DNA of 64,000 nt from Sedimenticola hydrogenitrophicus (GCF_029017505.1 NZ_JAQGEI010000003.1:1-64000), one strand, 5' to 3'. Shown: positions 12,351-22,368, counted from the first letter of the stretch. Translations and numbers: made by a program. The notes: generated by a model from the sequence alone, not told the origin.

Positions 12351-13103
12351 ATGAAGATTTTACTGAGTAACGATGACGGCTACCTGGCCCCGGGGCTGAG
12401 GATACTGGCGGCCGAGCTGTCGGCCCTGGCCGAGATTACCGTGGTAGCCCCGGAGCGCAACCGCAGCGGGGCCAGCAATTCGCTGACCCTGGAGTATCCG
12501 ATACGCGCGGAACTGGCGGATAACGGTTTTATCCGGGTGGATGGAACTCCGACCGACTGTGTCCATCTGGCCATCACCGGCCTGCTGGATGAGGAGCCGG
12601 ACATGGTGATTGCCGGCATCAATGCGGGTGCCAACCTGGGCGATGACGTGCTCTATTCCGGCACCGTGGCGGCTGCCACCGAGGGACGGTTCCTGGGTCT
12701 GCCGGCGATCGCCCTCTCCATGAATGCCCATGAACCGAAGCATTTTGCCACCGGGGCGCAGGTCGCCCGGGAACTGGTTCAGCATCTGCAGGCGGAACCC
12801 CTGGCCTCGGATACCATTATCAATGTGAATATACCGGATCTCCCCTATGCGGAGCTGAAGGGTTATCAGGTCACCCGGCTCGGCCATCGTCATCGGGCCG
12901 AACCGGTAGTGCGCGACACCGACCCGCGGGGGCGCACAATATACTGGGTGGGACCGGCCGGCCTCGAGCAGGATGCCGGTGCGGGCACGGATTTTCATGC
13001 CATCAGGGAGGGCTACGTCTCGGTCACGCCGCTCCAGGTGGACCTGACCCGGCATGCCGATATCGATCGCCTGGGTGACTGGCTGAGCAGGCTGGGGCGA
13101 TGA
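12351..13103 (+). CDS. surE: 5'/3'-nucleotidase SurE
   Basis: Stationary-phase nucleotidase acting on 5' and 3' nucleoside monophosphates. The 250 residues open with the metal motif [11 protein letters not shown] (two aspartates) and contain the N-x4-GD pattern in [21 protein letters not shown]. First gene of the conserved surE-pcm-yqaA-nlpD-rpoS cluster; its stop overlaps pcm by 4 bp. Confidence 0.96.
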   Translation: MKILLSNDDGYLAPGLRILAAELSALAEITVVAPERNRSGASNSLTLEYPIRAELADNGFIRVDGTPTDCVHLAITGLLDEEPDMVIAGINAGANLGDDVLYSGTVAAATEGRFLGLPAIALSMNAHEPKHFATGAQVARELVQHLQAEPLASDTIINVNIPDLPYAELKGYQVTRLGHRHRAEPVVRDTDPRGRTIYWVGPAGLEQDAGAGTDFHAIREGYVSVTPLQVDLTRHADIDRLGDWLSRLGR

Positions 13104-13762
13104 GCAGTACCATGCACCGCGGCATCGGCATGACCTCACAGCGCACCCGGGAGCGGTTGATACAGCGCCTGCGGGATGAAGGCATCGGCAACCGCGCCGT
13201 CCTCGACGCCATCCGCCATACACCGCGTCATATCTTCGTGGATGAGGCGCTCGCCAGTCGGGCCTATGAGGATACCGCACTGCCCATCGGCCAGGGCCAG
13301 ACCATCTCCCAGCCGTTTATCGTGGCCCGGATGACCGAACTGCTGCTGGAAGTGGCGTCGATGGAGACGGTGCTGGAGATCGGTACCGGTTCCGGATACC
13401 AGACGGCGATCCTGTCGCGGCTGGTAAAACGGGTCTATAGCGTGGAGCGGATCAAATCATTGCACCTGCAGGCGAGAAGACGCTTCCAGGAGCTGCATAT
13501 CCGGAATATCCGTCTGCAGCATCGCGACGGGGGTATGGGGCTACCTGAATATGCGCCATTCGACGGCATACTGGTCACCGCGGCCCCGGAGGGCATTCCC
13601 CTGGCGCTGGTGGAACAGCTGCGTGTCGGAGGCTGTATGATCCTGCCCATCGGCAATCGCTCCGAGCAGGTCCTGGTGCGGGTGATCCGCACCCGGACCG
13701 GCTATGAGAAGGAGCTGCTCGAACAGGTGGTTTTCGTCCCGCTGCTGGGGGGCACGCTCTGA
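13100..13762 (+). CDS. pcm: Protein-L-isoaspartate O-methyltransferase
   Basis: Repairs isoaspartyl residues in aged proteins using S-adenosylmethionine. The 220-residue protein has the SAM-binding signature [15 protein letters not shown], the N-terminal [11 protein letters not shown] and the [12 protein letters not shown] segment. Its start overlaps surE and its stop overlaps the next gene (TGATG), so the three are translationally coupled. Confidence 0.95.
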   Translation: MSSTMHRGIGMTSQRTRERLIQRLRDEGIGNRAVLDAIRHTPRHIFVDEALASRAYEDTALPIGQGQTISQPFIVARMTELLLEVASMETVLEIGTGSGYQTAILSRLVKRVYSVERIKSLHLQARRRFQELHIRNIRLQHRDGGMGLPEYAPFDGILVTAAPEGIPLALVEQLRVGGCMILPIGNRSEQVLVRVIRTRTGYEKELLEQVVFVPLLGGTL

Positions 13763-14346
13763 TGAAACTCTTTTCCCGTCTGTATACGCGTGTGCTCCAG
13801 TGGTCGCGCCATCGCCATGCCCCGCACTACCTGGCCGGGCTCAGTTTTGCCGAATCCTCGTTTTTCCCCATCCCCCCCGATGTCATGCTGGCGCCGATGA
13901 CCCTGGCCAATCCCGACAAGGCGTGGAACTTCGCCGCTTTGACCACGGTGGCATCCGTCCTGGGGGGGCTGCTGGGCTATCTGATCGGCCTGTTCGCCTT
14001 TGAGCTGATCGAACCCCTGCTTCGGGGAGCGGGCTATTTTCCCAAATATCTGCAGGTGCGGGAGTGGTTTGGCGAGTGGGGCTTTTGGGCGATCTTCCTG
14101 GCCGGATTCTCGCCCATTCCCTACAAACTGTTCACCATCTCTGCCGGGGTCATCTCGATGGCGTTGTTGCCCTTTATCCTGGCGTCTTTTATCGGGCGCG
14201 GCGCACGCTTCTTCCTGGTGGCCGGCCTGATGGCCTGGGGCGGTGAACGTATGGAGGGTACACTGCATAAATATATTGATAGGATTGGCTGGACTTCGGT
14301 GCTGCTGATCGGCCTGGCCGTCACCTGGGTCAAGCTATCCCAGTAG
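13762..14346 (+). CDS. DedA/YqaA-family inner-membrane protein
   Basis: 194 residues of the VTT (DedA/SNARE-associated) membrane family, YqaA-like branch. Visible features are a re-entrant-loop motif with prolines near the N-terminus (FAESSFFPIPPDVMLAPM), membrane helices (about 50-75, 90-115, 120-150, 170-190), and the GFSPIPYKLFTISAG motif. The family is linked to undecaprenyl-phosphate or lipid scrambling and membrane-potential maintenance. Sits between pcm and nlpD as in many gammaproteobacteria. Confidence 0.88.
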   Translation: MKLFSRLYTRVLQWSRHRHAPHYLAGLSFAESSFFPIPPDVMLAPMTLANPDKAWNFAALTTVASVLGGLLGYLIGLFAFELIEPLLRGAGYFPKYLQVREWFGEWGFWAIFLAGFSPIPYKLFTISAGVISMALLPFILASFIGRGARFFLVAGLMAWGGERMEGTLHKYIDRIGWTSVLLIGLAVTWVKLSQ

Positions 14347-14413
14347 TCTTTGGCAGGAGCAGCGCGGCAAACCAGGAGCAGGCGTAATATTGACAGGTAA
14401 GGCGTATGGCAAA

Positions 14414-15289
14414 ATGATCGGTCTCCGGATCGGCTGCAACGACATCCGGTTTATTGCGCCGGGTCCGCGGGCAAAGGCCGCCAGGAGGGTTCGTGACTGC
14501 CTGATCGTATTGCTGTTGACCGGAAGTCTGGGCGGGTGCGGCGCCCCGGTGAGGGCGCCGGTGGTTTCCCGTGACCACCCGCCACCGCAGCACGTCGGCG
14601 CCAGACCCGCGGCCTACCGGGTAGCGCAAGGCGACACCCTATACTCCATCGCCTGGCGTTTCGGCATCGATTACACCTCCATTGCCCGCTGGAACGGAAT
14701 CGGGCACCCTTATACCATCTATCCAGGCCAGCGCTTGAGTCTGGTGCCCGCACCTCGAAAACGGGTGGTCCGTCGGGTTTCGACAAAAACCCCACAATCG
14801 ACAGGTGCCGCTCGACCGAATAAACCGGTAGTATCTGGTAAGCAGGTATCCAGATTGCCGCCAAAGGGAGTATCATCAAGCCAGACTGAAGCACAAAACG
14901 GTGGTAGGGATCTAAAGTTACATTGGCTATGGCCAACAAAAGGTCCAGTGGTAGAGCGTTTTGTCAAAGGCGATCCGGTGAGAAAAGGGGTGAAGATCGA
15001 GGGGCAATATGGAGCCTCGGTCAACGCAGCGGAGACAGGCAAGGTGGTCTACGCAGGAAGTGGTTTGATTGGATACGGGCGGCTGGTTATCATCAAACAC
15101 AACAAAAATTTTCTCAGCGCCTACGGTTACAATAAAAAAATCCATGTTAAAGAAGGTGATACGGTAAAGAAGGGGATACGTATTGCGGAAATGGGCAGTG
15201 ATGGAAATGGAAAACCCATGCTTCATTTTGAGATCAGACGTAATGGTGCGCCTGTTGATCCACTGAAGCTGTTGCCGCGAGACCGATGA
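14414..15289 (+). CDS. nlpD: NlpD-type lipoprotein with LysM and degenerate LytM domains
   Basis: Outer-membrane lipoprotein activator of the amidase AmiC at the division septum. The lipobox LGGC follows the hydrophobic stretch [10 protein letters not shown] LysM domain comes next ([17 protein letters not shown]), then a linker, then a C-terminal M23/LytM domain (about 170-290). The M23 zinc ligands are replaced (GVKIEG for the usual H-x3-D), as in E. coli NlpD, so it should be non-hydrolytic. ATG 14414 is chosen (TTG 14390 is the alternative); either leaves an unusually long stretch of nearly 30 residues before the hydrophobic core. rpoS follows. Confidence 0.87.
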   Translation: MIGLRIGCNDIRFIAPGPRAKAARRVRDCLIVLLLTGSLGGCGAPVRAPVVSRDHPPPQHVGARPAAYRVAQGDTLYSIAWRFGIDYTSIARWNGIGHPYTIYPGQRLSLVPAPRKRVVRRVSTKTPQSTGAARPNKPVVSGKQVSRLPPKGVSSSQTEAQNGGRDLKLHWLWPTKGPVVERFVKGDPVRKGVKIEGQYGASVNAAETGKVVYAGSGLIGYGRLVIIKHNKNFLSAYGYNKKIHVKEGDTVKKGIRIAEMGSDGNGKPMLHFEIRRNGAPVDPLKLLPRDR

Positions 15290-15333
15290 TTTACTCATCG
15301 GTCGGTCCGCGGAGATTTGACAGGAGGATTTTT

Positions 15334-16308
15334 ATGGTCAAACGGCAGTTGGATAAGGAGAGTGTAGGGAATGCCGGCTTGCCGGCATCCCCGGGAACCA
15401 CGACAAGGACGAAGCGGCCTGCGGAAAAGGATGTAAAAATTATATCCGAGAGTGAAGATGCGGTCGGTCAATCTGCCCAGATGGACGCAACGCGACTCTA
15501 TCTGAGTGAAATTGGTGGTTCAAAACTGCTGACCGCGCAAGAGGAGGTGATGCTGGCCCGGCTGGCGCAGAAAGGCGATATCGCCGCCCGACAACGCATG
15601 ATCGAAAGTAATCTGCGATTAGTGGTAAAGATTGCCCGACGCTACATGAATCGCGGCCTTGCCCTGCTCGATCTGATAGAGGAGGGAAATCTGGGTCTGA
15701 TTCGGGCGGTGGAAAAATTCGATCCGGAACGGGGATTCCGCTTCTCAACCTACGCCACCTGGTGGATCCGGCAGACCATCGAACGGGCGATCATGAATCA
15801 GACGCGCACCATTCGCCTGCCGATTCATGTGGTCAAGGAGATCAATGTCTATCTGCGTGCGGCACGAACCCTGACCCAGCAACTGGACCATGAGCCGACC
15901 GCCGATGAGATAGCGGAACTGCTCGACAAGCCGATCGATGAAGTCAAGCACATGCTGGGCTTGAATGAGCGGATCACCTCCGTTGACACGCCGTTCGGCA
16001 AGAATGCCGATAAACCGCTGCTCGACACCATCCCGGATGTGCAGTCGGAAGACCCTTCCGACAGCCTGCAGAGCGAGGGGATGACCGCGAATCTGGATGA
16101 TTGGTTGAACAAGCTGAATGATAAGCAACGTGAGGTGGTGGAGCGGCGGTTTGGGCTGCACGGCTATGAAAACGCCACCCTGGAGCAGGTAGCCAATGAA
16201 CTGGGGGTCACCCGGGAGCGGGTCCGACAGATTCAGATGGATGCCCTGAAGCGCCTGCGTGGCATCCTGGAAAAGGATGGGTTTTCCGTGGAAGCGTTAT
16301 TCAAGTAA
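15334..16308 (+). CDS. rpoS: RNA polymerase sigma factor RpoS
   Basis: Stationary-phase/general-stress sigma factor. The 324-residue protein has region 1.2 (TRLYLSEIG), region 2 ([53 protein letters not shown]), region 3 ([15 protein letters not shown]) and region 4 ([19 protein letters not shown]). ATG 15334 is chosen because AGGAGG lies 7 nt upstream and MVKRQLD fits the family. The promoter probably lies inside nlpD, as known for E. coli rpoS (inference). Confidence 0.96.
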   Translation: MVKRQLDKESVGNAGLPASPGTTTRTKRPAEKDVKIISESEDAVGQSAQMDATRLYLSEIGGSKLLTAQEEVMLARLAQKGDIAARQRMIESNLRLVVKIARRYMNRGLALLDLIEEGNLGLIRAVEKFDPERGFRFSTYATWWIRQTIERAIMNQTRTIRLPIHVVKEINVYLRAARTLTQQLDHEPTADEIAELLDKPIDEVKHMLGLNERITSVDTPFGKNADKPLLDTIPDVQSEDPSDSLQSEGMTANLDDWLNKLNDKQREVVERRFGLHGYENATLEQVANELGVTRERVRQIQMDALKRLRGILEKDGFSVEALFK

Positions 16309-16491
16309 GCTACGGTCTGACGTTTGTCAGCAAAACGGCACCCTGTTCAGGTGGCACTGGCAGGGTGTCATGCTGTCCTCCGGCGGGAAATTCATGCCGA
16401 CACCGGGTGAGGGCAATTTACCGCAACCCATGGCGGTGAATAAGAATTACTGCTAGACCTTGTATAATTATTGCCATATTTTTGGCAGGAT

Positions 16492-17286
16492 ATGTTGAAC
16501 CATCAGCGACCGGACAACGATGGACGAATGGAAAAACTGAAGAAACAGATTCCTCATATTGGGCGTAGAAGGGTACCGGAAAAACTGGCGGCCGGTGAAG
16601 TGGCCTGCCAGGATTGCGGCATGGACCCGATGTGCTCCATCCTTGAGTATGCCGAGGAGGGGAGTCATGTGCCAGAAGGGGTGCTGCTGCGGCGTCGCCA
16701 GGTGGCCCGCGGGGAGACGATCTTTCTCAAAGACGATTCGTTCCGGTCGGTTTTTGCCGTCAAATCTGGGTCTTTCAAGACCTACATTCCCAAAGTCTCC
16801 GGTCATGATCAGGTGGTCGGTTTTCACCTGATCGGCGAGCTGATCGGCATGGAGGGTCTCTCCAGCCAGCGATACCCCTATACCGCCCGCGCACTGCAGG
16901 ACAGCAGCGTCTGTGAGTTGCGAATGGAGTCACTCGCGGACACCGGGTACCTACTGGAGGAGTTGCAGCGGGGCATTATCAGCATGTTGAGTGCCGAGGT
17001 GGCGTTCAACCACCAACTGATCACCGCACTGATCCACCAGAGTGCGGATCAGCGTCTTGCCGGATTTCTGCTCAATCTGACCAAGCGTCTGTATTCGCGC
17101 GGCATGCGCCAGGCAGAGTTTCAGATCGGCATGTCGAGAAGCGATATCGGCAGTTATCTCGGGCTGGCGAGTGAAACGGTCAGCCGGGTGCTGACGCGGT
17201 TTCAGAAAATTGGCCTGATTCAGCTGCGCCACAAACGCCTGCGCCTGTTGGATCCGGACGGTCTGAGAGAGATCGCCGAGCATTGA
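16492..17286 (+). CDS. Second FNR-type [4Fe-4S] Crp/Fnr-family regulator
   Basis: 264 residues if started at ATG 16492; ATG 16528 or TTG 16471 are alternatives. It has the FNR cysteine pattern C39-x2-C42-x5-C48 (ACQDCGMDPMC) and a fourth at C141 (SSVCELRM), a cyclic-nucleotide-fold beta-roll (about 65-150), and a helix-turn-helix with GLASETVSRVLTRFQ carrying E-x2-SR. It should therefore also hold an oxygen-labile cluster and read FNR-like boxes. It diverges clearly from the fnr at 1222-1983, so the two are not a recent duplication. Monocistronic after rpoS. Confidence 0.85.
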   Translation: MLNHQRPDNDGRMEKLKKQIPHIGRRRVPEKLAAGEVACQDCGMDPMCSILEYAEEGSHVPEGVLLRRRQVARGETIFLKDDSFRSVFAVKSGSFKTYIPKVSGHDQVVGFHLIGELIGMEGLSSQRYPYTARALQDSSVCELRMESLADTGYLLEELQRGIISMLSAEVAFNHQLITALIHQSADQRLAGFLLNLTKRLYSRGMRQAEFQIGMSRSDIGSYLGLASETVSRVLTRFQKIGLIQLRHKRLRLLDPDGLREIAEH

Positions 17287-17305
17287 TTCCTCCGCGGATC
17301 GGTCG

Positions 17306-17698
17306 CTAGCCAAACCAATCTCCCCAGGGTTGGGGGTTGCGGGTCAGGGCGACCGAGACGATATAGGCCACGCTAAGCAGGGCCAGCAAGCCGAACAGGG
17401 TTCGGCTACGCCGCGAACGGGCCCATCTGAACGCAAACATCCCCAGCACGATATAGAGCAGCAGGGCGGCCAGCTTGGCCGTCAGCCAGGGGGCCGCAAA
17501 CGGGTATTGCCGGCTCATCACCGCCAGGCCGATCCCGGCCAGCAGCAGCAGGGTGTCATTGACCTGGGATATCCACCTGACCCAGCGGTGGTTGAACAGG
17601 CGTGACCGCTGCAACATCCAGGCAAAGCGCAGGGTGAAAAAACCGATGGTGAAAATCACCGTACTGACATGCAGGGTTTTGATCCAGTAGTAGAGCAT
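17306..17698 (-). CDS. SirB-family multi-pass membrane protein
   Basis: 130 residues with four predicted membrane helices (about 8-27, 42-58, 70-90, 99-117) and the N-terminus MLYYWIKTLHVSTVIFTIG, which resembles the SirB2/SirB family start. The name comes from an invasion regulator effect in Salmonella; the biochemical function is unknown. An upstream in-frame start at 17791 would add 31 residues with no family match. Lies tail to tail with the second FNR gene, the stops being 19 bp apart. Confidence 0.75.
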   Translation of the reverse strand: MLYYWIKTLHVSTVIFTIGFFTLRFAWMLQRSRLFNHRWVRWISQVNDTLLLLAGIGLAVMSRQYPFAAPWLTAKLAALLLYIVLGMFAFRWARSRRSRTLFGLLALLSVAYIVSVALTRNPQPWGDWFG

Positions 17699-18202
17699 GG
17701 CGTCCGAAGCTGGCCGGTAATGGCTGCGAAGCATACCGGTAACCGTCGCCCAGGCCAAGACGGGCGCCACCACAGACCAGTATGACGTCATCTAACCCTG
17801 AGCAGCGGGGCAAGGATCTGCCTGCTTGCTTGCCGGGATGTCGTAAACCCATTGCATCCTCGGCTACGTAAACGGTACATCCCTGTACCACTCCTCCTGG
17901 GGGCTTGCCGTGGTCGTTCCGGCCTCGCAGCACATCTGCTTCAGTGTTCGGCTGCGCGCGAAGCTACGCTTGCCTCACCCATGGCCACGGACACCCGTCA
18001 ATCAAGCAGTCAGATCCACTTTTACAAGCAGTTGCGTGTTTAGATGACATAGCCTGAGTCAAAGACTCTGTCGATGATTAAACCCGTACTAATTAGGGGT
18101 TGTCTGTATGGTGTTGGGGAAGGGATAATTAACTTAGAAAAACTGCAGGAAATGCGCAACCGATTGATTTTGGATTAAAGATCGATACCAGGAGTCTGAT
18201 CG
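17699..18202. other. Long intergenic region with a shared repeat module, upstream of ubiU
   Basis: About 500 bp between the SirB-like gene and ubiU. It contains a 47-bp module also present at 37876-37922. The part near ubiU (18060-18200) is AT-richer and should contain its promoter. No credible ORF or RNA gene was identified. Confidence 0.6.
17850..17896. repeat. 47-bp dispersed repeat module (copy 1)
   Basis: Begins CATTGCATCCTCGGCT and contains the small inverted pair GGTACA/TGTACC. It matches 37876-37922 at 46 of 47 positions. The second copy lies inside a compound palindromic element, which suggests that the module spreads as part of larger non-coding mosaics. Confidence 0.8.
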
Positions 18203-19198
18203 ATGGAATTAGTATGCCCTGCCGGAAATCTGCCCTCCCTCAAGGCCGCGGTGGATAATGGTGCCAATGCCGTCTATTTCGGATTTCGTGACGATACCAA
18301 TGCCCGGCATTTTGCCGGTCTGAACTTTGGCCCGGCCAAGATCGCGGAGGGTATCCGCTATGCCCACCAGCGCGGGGTGAAGGTGTTCCTGGCACTCAAT
18401 ACCTACCCCCAGCCGGATGGCTGGAGCCGCTGGCAGAACGCGGTGGATCAGGCAGCCGAGCTGGGGGTGGATGCCATGATCGCCGCGGATATCGGGGTCA
18501 TGGACTATGCGGCAAATCGCTATCCGGAGCTTAAACTGCACCTCTCGGTTCAGGGCTCAGCCACCAATTACGAGGCGTTGCAGTTCTACAAGGAGAACTT
18601 CGGTATCCGCCGCGCCGTACTGCCCAGGGTACTCTCCCTTAGTCAGGTGGAGCATGTGGTCAACAACAGCCCGGTCGAGATCGAGGTGTTTGGGTTCGGC
18701 AGTCTCTGTGTGATGGTGGAGGGGCGCTGCATTCTCTCCTCCTATGCCACCGGCCGCTCGCCCAACACCTATGGCGCCTGTTCGCCGGCCAGTCATGTGG
18801 AGTGGCGCGAGACCCCGGAGGGTCTGGAGACCCGCTTGGGCGGGGTCCTGATCGACCGTTTCGCCAAGGGCGAGAATGCCGGTTATCCCACGCTCTGCAA
18901 GGGGAGTTTCCGGGTCGGCGGCAATACCTATCACGCTATGGAAGAGCCGACCAGCCTGAACACCCTGGAACTCCTGCCCCAGCTTCAGGCCACCGGTGTC
19001 GTGGCGATCAAGATTGAGGGACGCCAGCGCAGCCCGGTCTATGTCCAGCAGGTGGCCAGAGTCTGGCGCGCGGCGCTGGATGCCTGTGAACGGGATCCGC
19101 AAAACTACCGCCCTCAGGCCGCGTGGATGGCCGAACTGGGCAAGGTATCGGAAGGGACGCAAACCACTCTTGGCGCCTATAGTCGCCCCTGGCAGTGA
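18203..19198 (+). CDS. ubiU: Oxygen-independent ubiquinone hydroxylation protein UbiU (U32 family)
   Basis: With UbiV and UbiT, allows ubiquinone synthesis without oxygen; UbiU-UbiV is a heterodimer with one [4Fe-4S] cluster per subunit. The 331-residue U32-peptidase-fold protein starts MELVCPAGNLPSLKAAVDNG. The four cluster cysteines C169, C176, C193 and C232 are at the same positions as in E. coli UbiU. Its stop overlaps ubiV (GTGA), so they are coupled. Together with the FNR genes this supports growth with quinone-dependent anaerobic respiration. Confidence 0.95.
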   Translation: MELVCPAGNLPSLKAAVDNGANAVYFGFRDDTNARHFAGLNFGPAKIAEGIRYAHQRGVKVFLALNTYPQPDGWSRWQNAVDQAAELGVDAMIAADIGVMDYAANRYPELKLHLSVQGSATNYEALQFYKENFGIRRAVLPRVLSLSQVEHVVNNSPVEIEVFGFGSLCVMVEGRCILSSYATGRSPNTYGACSPASHVEWRETPEGLETRLGGVLIDRFAKGENAGYPTLCKGSFRVGGNTYHAMEEPTSLNTLELLPQLQATGVVAIKIEGRQRSPVYVQQVARVWRAALDACERDPQNYRPQAAWMAELGKVSEGTQTTLGAYSRPWQ

Positions 19199-20133
19199 AG
19201 GTCTCTACCATTATGCATACACAGCCGAAACTCTCGCTCGGACCCGTGCTTTATTATTGGGCAAAGGACCAACTGCTCGACTTCTACGAAGAGATGGCGG
19301 CCGCACCGGTGGATATCATCTATCTGGGCGAGACGATCTGTTCCAAACGTAACCTGATGCGCACCGACGACTGGTTTTCTTTGGCCGAACGACTGGCCGC
19401 GGCGGGGAAAGAGGTGGTGTTCTCCACCCTGGCGCTGCTGGAGGCGGAGTCTGAGCTGAAGCGGCTGCGGCGCTTGTGCGAGAATGGCGTGCATATGGTT
19501 GAAGCCAATGACATGGGGGCGGTGCAGCTGATGCGTGGCAAGCCCTTCGTCGCGGGCCATAGCGTGAATATTTATAACGACCGGACCCTCAGTCTGCTGG
19601 CGCGGCAGGGCCTCAGGCGCTGGGTGTTTCCGGTCGAACTCTCCAGCCAGACCCTGCAGACCATGCAGGAGCGGAGGCCGGCGGGGGTGGAGACCGAGCT
19701 GTTCGCCTTTGGCCGGCTGCCGCTGGCCTATTCAGCGCGCTGCTTTACCGCCCGTGCCTTCAATCTGCCGAAAGATGACTGTCAGTATCGCTGCCTGGAC
19801 TTTCCGGATGGGCTGACCCTGGCCGCGCAGGACGATACCCGCTTCCTCGCCCTGAACGGCATCCAGACCCAGTCGGCGCATACCTTCAACCTGCTCCCGG
19901 AGCTGGAGCAGGTCCGGGCACTGGGTGTGGATGTGCTGCGCATCAGTCCCCAGGCCAATCACACCGCAAAGGTGGTAGGGCTGTTCAGTGGCTGCATCAA
20001 GGGCGAGATCGACCTGATAACCGCCTGCGAGAAGCTGGAACGGCTGGTCCCGGTGGGTTCGTGCAACGGCTACTGGCACGGGGCGGCCGGGATGGAGAAC
20101 CGGGCCCAGGCGGCGGCCGAAAGTCTGATGTGA
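19195..20133 (+). CDS. ubiV: Oxygen-independent ubiquinone hydroxylation protein UbiV (U32 family)
   Basis: Partner of UbiU. The 312-residue U32 protein has four cysteines in the UbiV arrangement: C49 (GETICSKR), C183, C196 and C200 (ARCFTARAF, DDCQYRC). The GTG start overlaps the ubiU stop; an in-frame ATG at 19213 is the alternative. Downstream lie palindromic element copy E (left arm only) and convergent ubiT. Confidence 0.94.
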   Translation: MKVSTIMHTQPKLSLGPVLYYWAKDQLLDFYEEMAAAPVDIIYLGETICSKRNLMRTDDWFSLAERLAAAGKEVVFSTLALLEAESELKRLRRLCENGVHMVEANDMGAVQLMRGKPFVAGHSVNIYNDRTLSLLARQGLRRWVFPVELSSQTLQTMQERRPAGVETELFAFGRLPLAYSARCFTARAFNLPKDDCQYRCLDFPDGLTLAAQDDTRFLALNGIQTQSAHTFNLLPELEQVRALGVDVLRISPQANHTAKVVGLFSGCIKGEIDLITACEKLERLVPVGSCNGYWHGAAGMENRAQAAAESLM

Positions 20134-20247
20134 AGGCCCCAAAGCCAGTCACAGGGCGTCCCATGGGCGCCGTCGGCTGGCTCCTCCCCGCCATATACTT
20201 GCGGCACGAGTCCGGTTCATAGCCTGGATGGAAGTCTCCTCCTCCTG

Positions 20248-20302
20248 TAACTACTCACGGGGTGATAGGCCTACCTTCCCGGCCTCACATGATGGCTTGT
20301 AT
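20248..20302. mobile_element. Palindromic MITE-like element, copy E (left arm only)
   Basis: TAACTACTCACGGGGTGATAGG and the following CCGGCCTCACATGATGGCTTG match the left arm and loop start of the other copies. No right arm (GTGAGTAGTTA) follows before ubiT. It is therefore a truncated or decayed copy in the spacer between the convergent ubiV and ubiT stops. Confidence 0.7.
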
Positions 20303-20327
20303 CCTCCTTTGCTATAGGGGGAGGCGG

Positions 20328-20876
20328 TTACCGGCTACGGCGTCCCAGACCGGGAAAAGGCAGCCTCGGCTTCGGCAGTCTGGGTCGTGGCAGGGTGGGG
20401 ATCCGTCCGATCAGGGTGGTGACGCCGTTCATCAGCTTCAGGAACGGGCCGATGCGTTCGTCCAACTCCAGGGCGTCGAGGAAGTTCTTCACGTAGAGCC
20501 CCAGTTCGGTGTCGCCGCCGAGCCGCAGACGGCGATTGAAAAACAGGGTGTCGGCATCTTCACGCCGGGTGGCAAGCAGCAGGAAATCGTAAATCGATCC
20601 CTCGATGCTCAGGTCATGCGGCCTGTTGTTCTCCGCAGCGGCCAGGACACCGTCCCGCAGGGTGATGCTGAAATGGAGTCGGGCGTCCAGTACATCCACA
20701 CGCATCACCTTGCCTTCCAGAAAGTCCAGCTCGCCATCCGCCAGCTCCGGGGAAAACAGTCGGTTCAGCAGCTTGACCATCACCTGACTGTAGGTGGTAC
20801 CCGGTACCAGGCTGAGCGGAAGTGCCAGCGGTGCCGGCAGATAGGGGTTTCCGGGAATGGGGGGCATGTTATTCAT
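20328..20876 (-). CDS. ubiT: SCP2-domain ubiquinone accessory protein UbiT
   Basis: 182 residues. The SCP2 sterol-carrier-like lipid-binding domain occupies about residues 30-140 (ELADGELDFLEGKVMRVDVLD, FFNRRLRLGGDTELGLYVKN), and a basic, proline-rich C-terminal tail follows. UbiT is the lipid-binding accessory factor of the oxygen-independent ubiquinone pathway, the counterpart of UbiJ. Here it faces ubiUV tail to tail and lies 58 bp after cysG on the same strand. Confidence 0.9.
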   Translation of the reverse strand: MNNMPPIPGNPYLPAPLALPLSLVPGTTYSQVMVKLLNRLFSPELADGELDFLEGKVMRVDVLDARLHFSITLRDGVLAAAENNRPHDLSIEGSIYDFLLLATRREDADTLFFNRRLRLGGDTELGLYVKNFLDALELDERIGPFLKLMNGVTTLIGRIPTLPRPRLPKPRLPFPGLGRRSR

Positions 20877-20934
20877 GATAATACCAATGGTCTGCTGACT
20901 CGTGGGTTGATCCTCAGGGTCCTGGCTGCCGCGT

Positions 20935-22368
20935 TCAGCCGAGGGCGGGGCCGACCGGGGAGGTGGCGCCGCTTCGGGGAACGTCAGGCGTCTTGTACCA
21001 GCTCAGTTTATCCTGAAGCTGCACCACTTCGCCGACAATGATCAGGGTGGGGGGCTTGGGCCGTTCCCGATCGACGATTGCCTGGATGCTGCTCAGGGTG
21101 CCGGTGAAGACCTTCTGTTTTTCGGTGGTGCCCTGTTGGATCAGGGCGATGGGCATTTCCGGCGATACCCCATGTTCGATCAGTTTCTGGACGATCACCG
21201 GCAGCCCCACCAGCCCCATATAGAACACCACGGTCTGGCGCGGTTGGGCGAGCTGTCCCCAGTTGAGATTGATGGTGCCGTCTTTCAGGTGCCCGGTAAC
21301 GAAGGTCACGGACTGCGCGTAATCCCGGTGAGTCAGGGGAATGCCGGAATAGGCGGCACAGCCGGAGGCCGCGGTAATGGCGGGTACCACCTGAAACGGC
21401 ACGCCTTCCGCCGAGAGGGTGTCGATCTCCTCGCCGCCGCGGCCGAAGATGAAGGGGTCGCCCCCCTTGAGGCGGACCACCCGCTTGCCTTTTTTTGCCA
21501 GATCCACCAGCAGCTGGTTGATCTCCTCCTGGCGCATGGCGTGATGATCCCGTTCCTTGCCGACGTAGATCCGCTCGGCGTCGCGCCGGGTCAGTTCCAG
21601 GACAGGCGCGGCGACCAGCCGGTCATAGACCACCACGTCGGCCTGCTGCATCAGGCGCAGGGCACGGAAGGTGAGCAGGTCCGGATCGCCCGGTCCCCCG
21701 CCTACCAGATAGACCTCGCCCATGCCTCCACTGGATTCGGTACTCTCCAGCGCCCGCTCCATGCCGGCATCCGCCTCTTCCATATGACCGGAGAAGACCC
21801 GCTCAGCGACCCCGCTCTGTAACACCTTTTCCCAGAACAGACGGCGATCCGTGGGGTCCTGGAAACGGGCCTTGACGCGGTCACGGAAACGATTGGCCAA
21901 CTCGGCCAGGCGACCGTAACCCGCGGGAATCAGGGTCTCCAGCCGGCTGCGGATGATGCGCGCCAGTACCGGTGAGGCCCCGCCGGTCGAGATGGCGGCA
22001 ACCACCGGGGAGCGGTCGATGATCGAGGGCGTGATAAAGGTACAGAGCTCCGGCTGATCCACCACATTGACCGGCAGATGGCGGCTGCGGGCCGCTTCGG
22101 AGACTTGCCGGTTCACCTGCGGATCGGCGGTGGCGGCAATGACCAGGCAGGTGTCATCCAGGTCCTGACTCTGGAACTCCCGAGCGACGTGCTCAATCAG
22201 CCCTTTTTCCACTGTGGCCGTCAAGTCGGAACAGAGTTCGGGTGAAATGACCCGGATCTTACCCTGTGCCTTCAATAGCAGTGCCACTTTTCTGGCGGCC
22301 ACGTTACCCCCGCCAACCACCAGACTTGTGCCGTTTTTTATATCGAGGAAAATGGGAAAGAAATCCAT
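20935..22368 (-). CDS. cysG: Siroheme synthase CysG (trifunctional)
   Basis: Makes siroheme from uroporphyrinogen III for sulfite/nitrite reductases. The 477-residue protein has an N-terminal dehydrogenase/ferrochelatase domain (about 1-150, VVGGGNVAARKV, VVAAISTGGASPVLAR), then a dimerisation segment, then the C-terminal methyltransferase domain (about 215-460, VYLVGGGPGDPDLLT, RLKGGDPFIFGRGGEE). The full three-domain length is intact. It is divergent from the rhodanese-tusA-dsrE set, sharing a 166-bp promoter region, which suggests sulfur-related coordination (inference). Confidence 0.96.
   Translation of the reverse strand: MDFFPIFLDIKNGTSLVVGGGNVAARKVALLLKAQGKIRVISPELCSDLTATVEKGLIEHVAREFQSQDLDDTCLVIAATADPQVNRQVSEAARSRHLPVNVVDQPELCTFITPSIIDRSPVVAAISTGGASPVLARIIRSRLETLIPAGYGRLAELANRFRDRVKARFQDPTDRRLFWEKVLQSGVAERVFSGHMEEADAGMERALESTESSGGMGEVYLVGGGPGDPDLLTFRALRLMQQADVVVYDRLVAAPVLELTRRDAERIYVGKERDHHAMRQEEINQLLVDLAKKGKRVVRLKGGDPFIFGRGGEEIDTLSAEGVPFQVVPAITAASGCAAYSGIPLTHRDYAQSVTFVTGHLKDGTINLNWGQLAQPRQTVVFYMGLVGLPVIVQKLIEHGVSPEMPIALIQQGTTEKQKVFTGTLSSIQAIVDRERPKPPTLIIVGEVVQLQDKLSWYKTPDVPRSGATSPVGPALG

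Noticed and set aside
18164-18178. TTGAT-N5-ATTAA resembling an FNR box before ubiU
   Set aside because: The spacer is 5 and not 4, the second half is imperfect, and it lies only 25 bp from the start codon, too close for an activator site.
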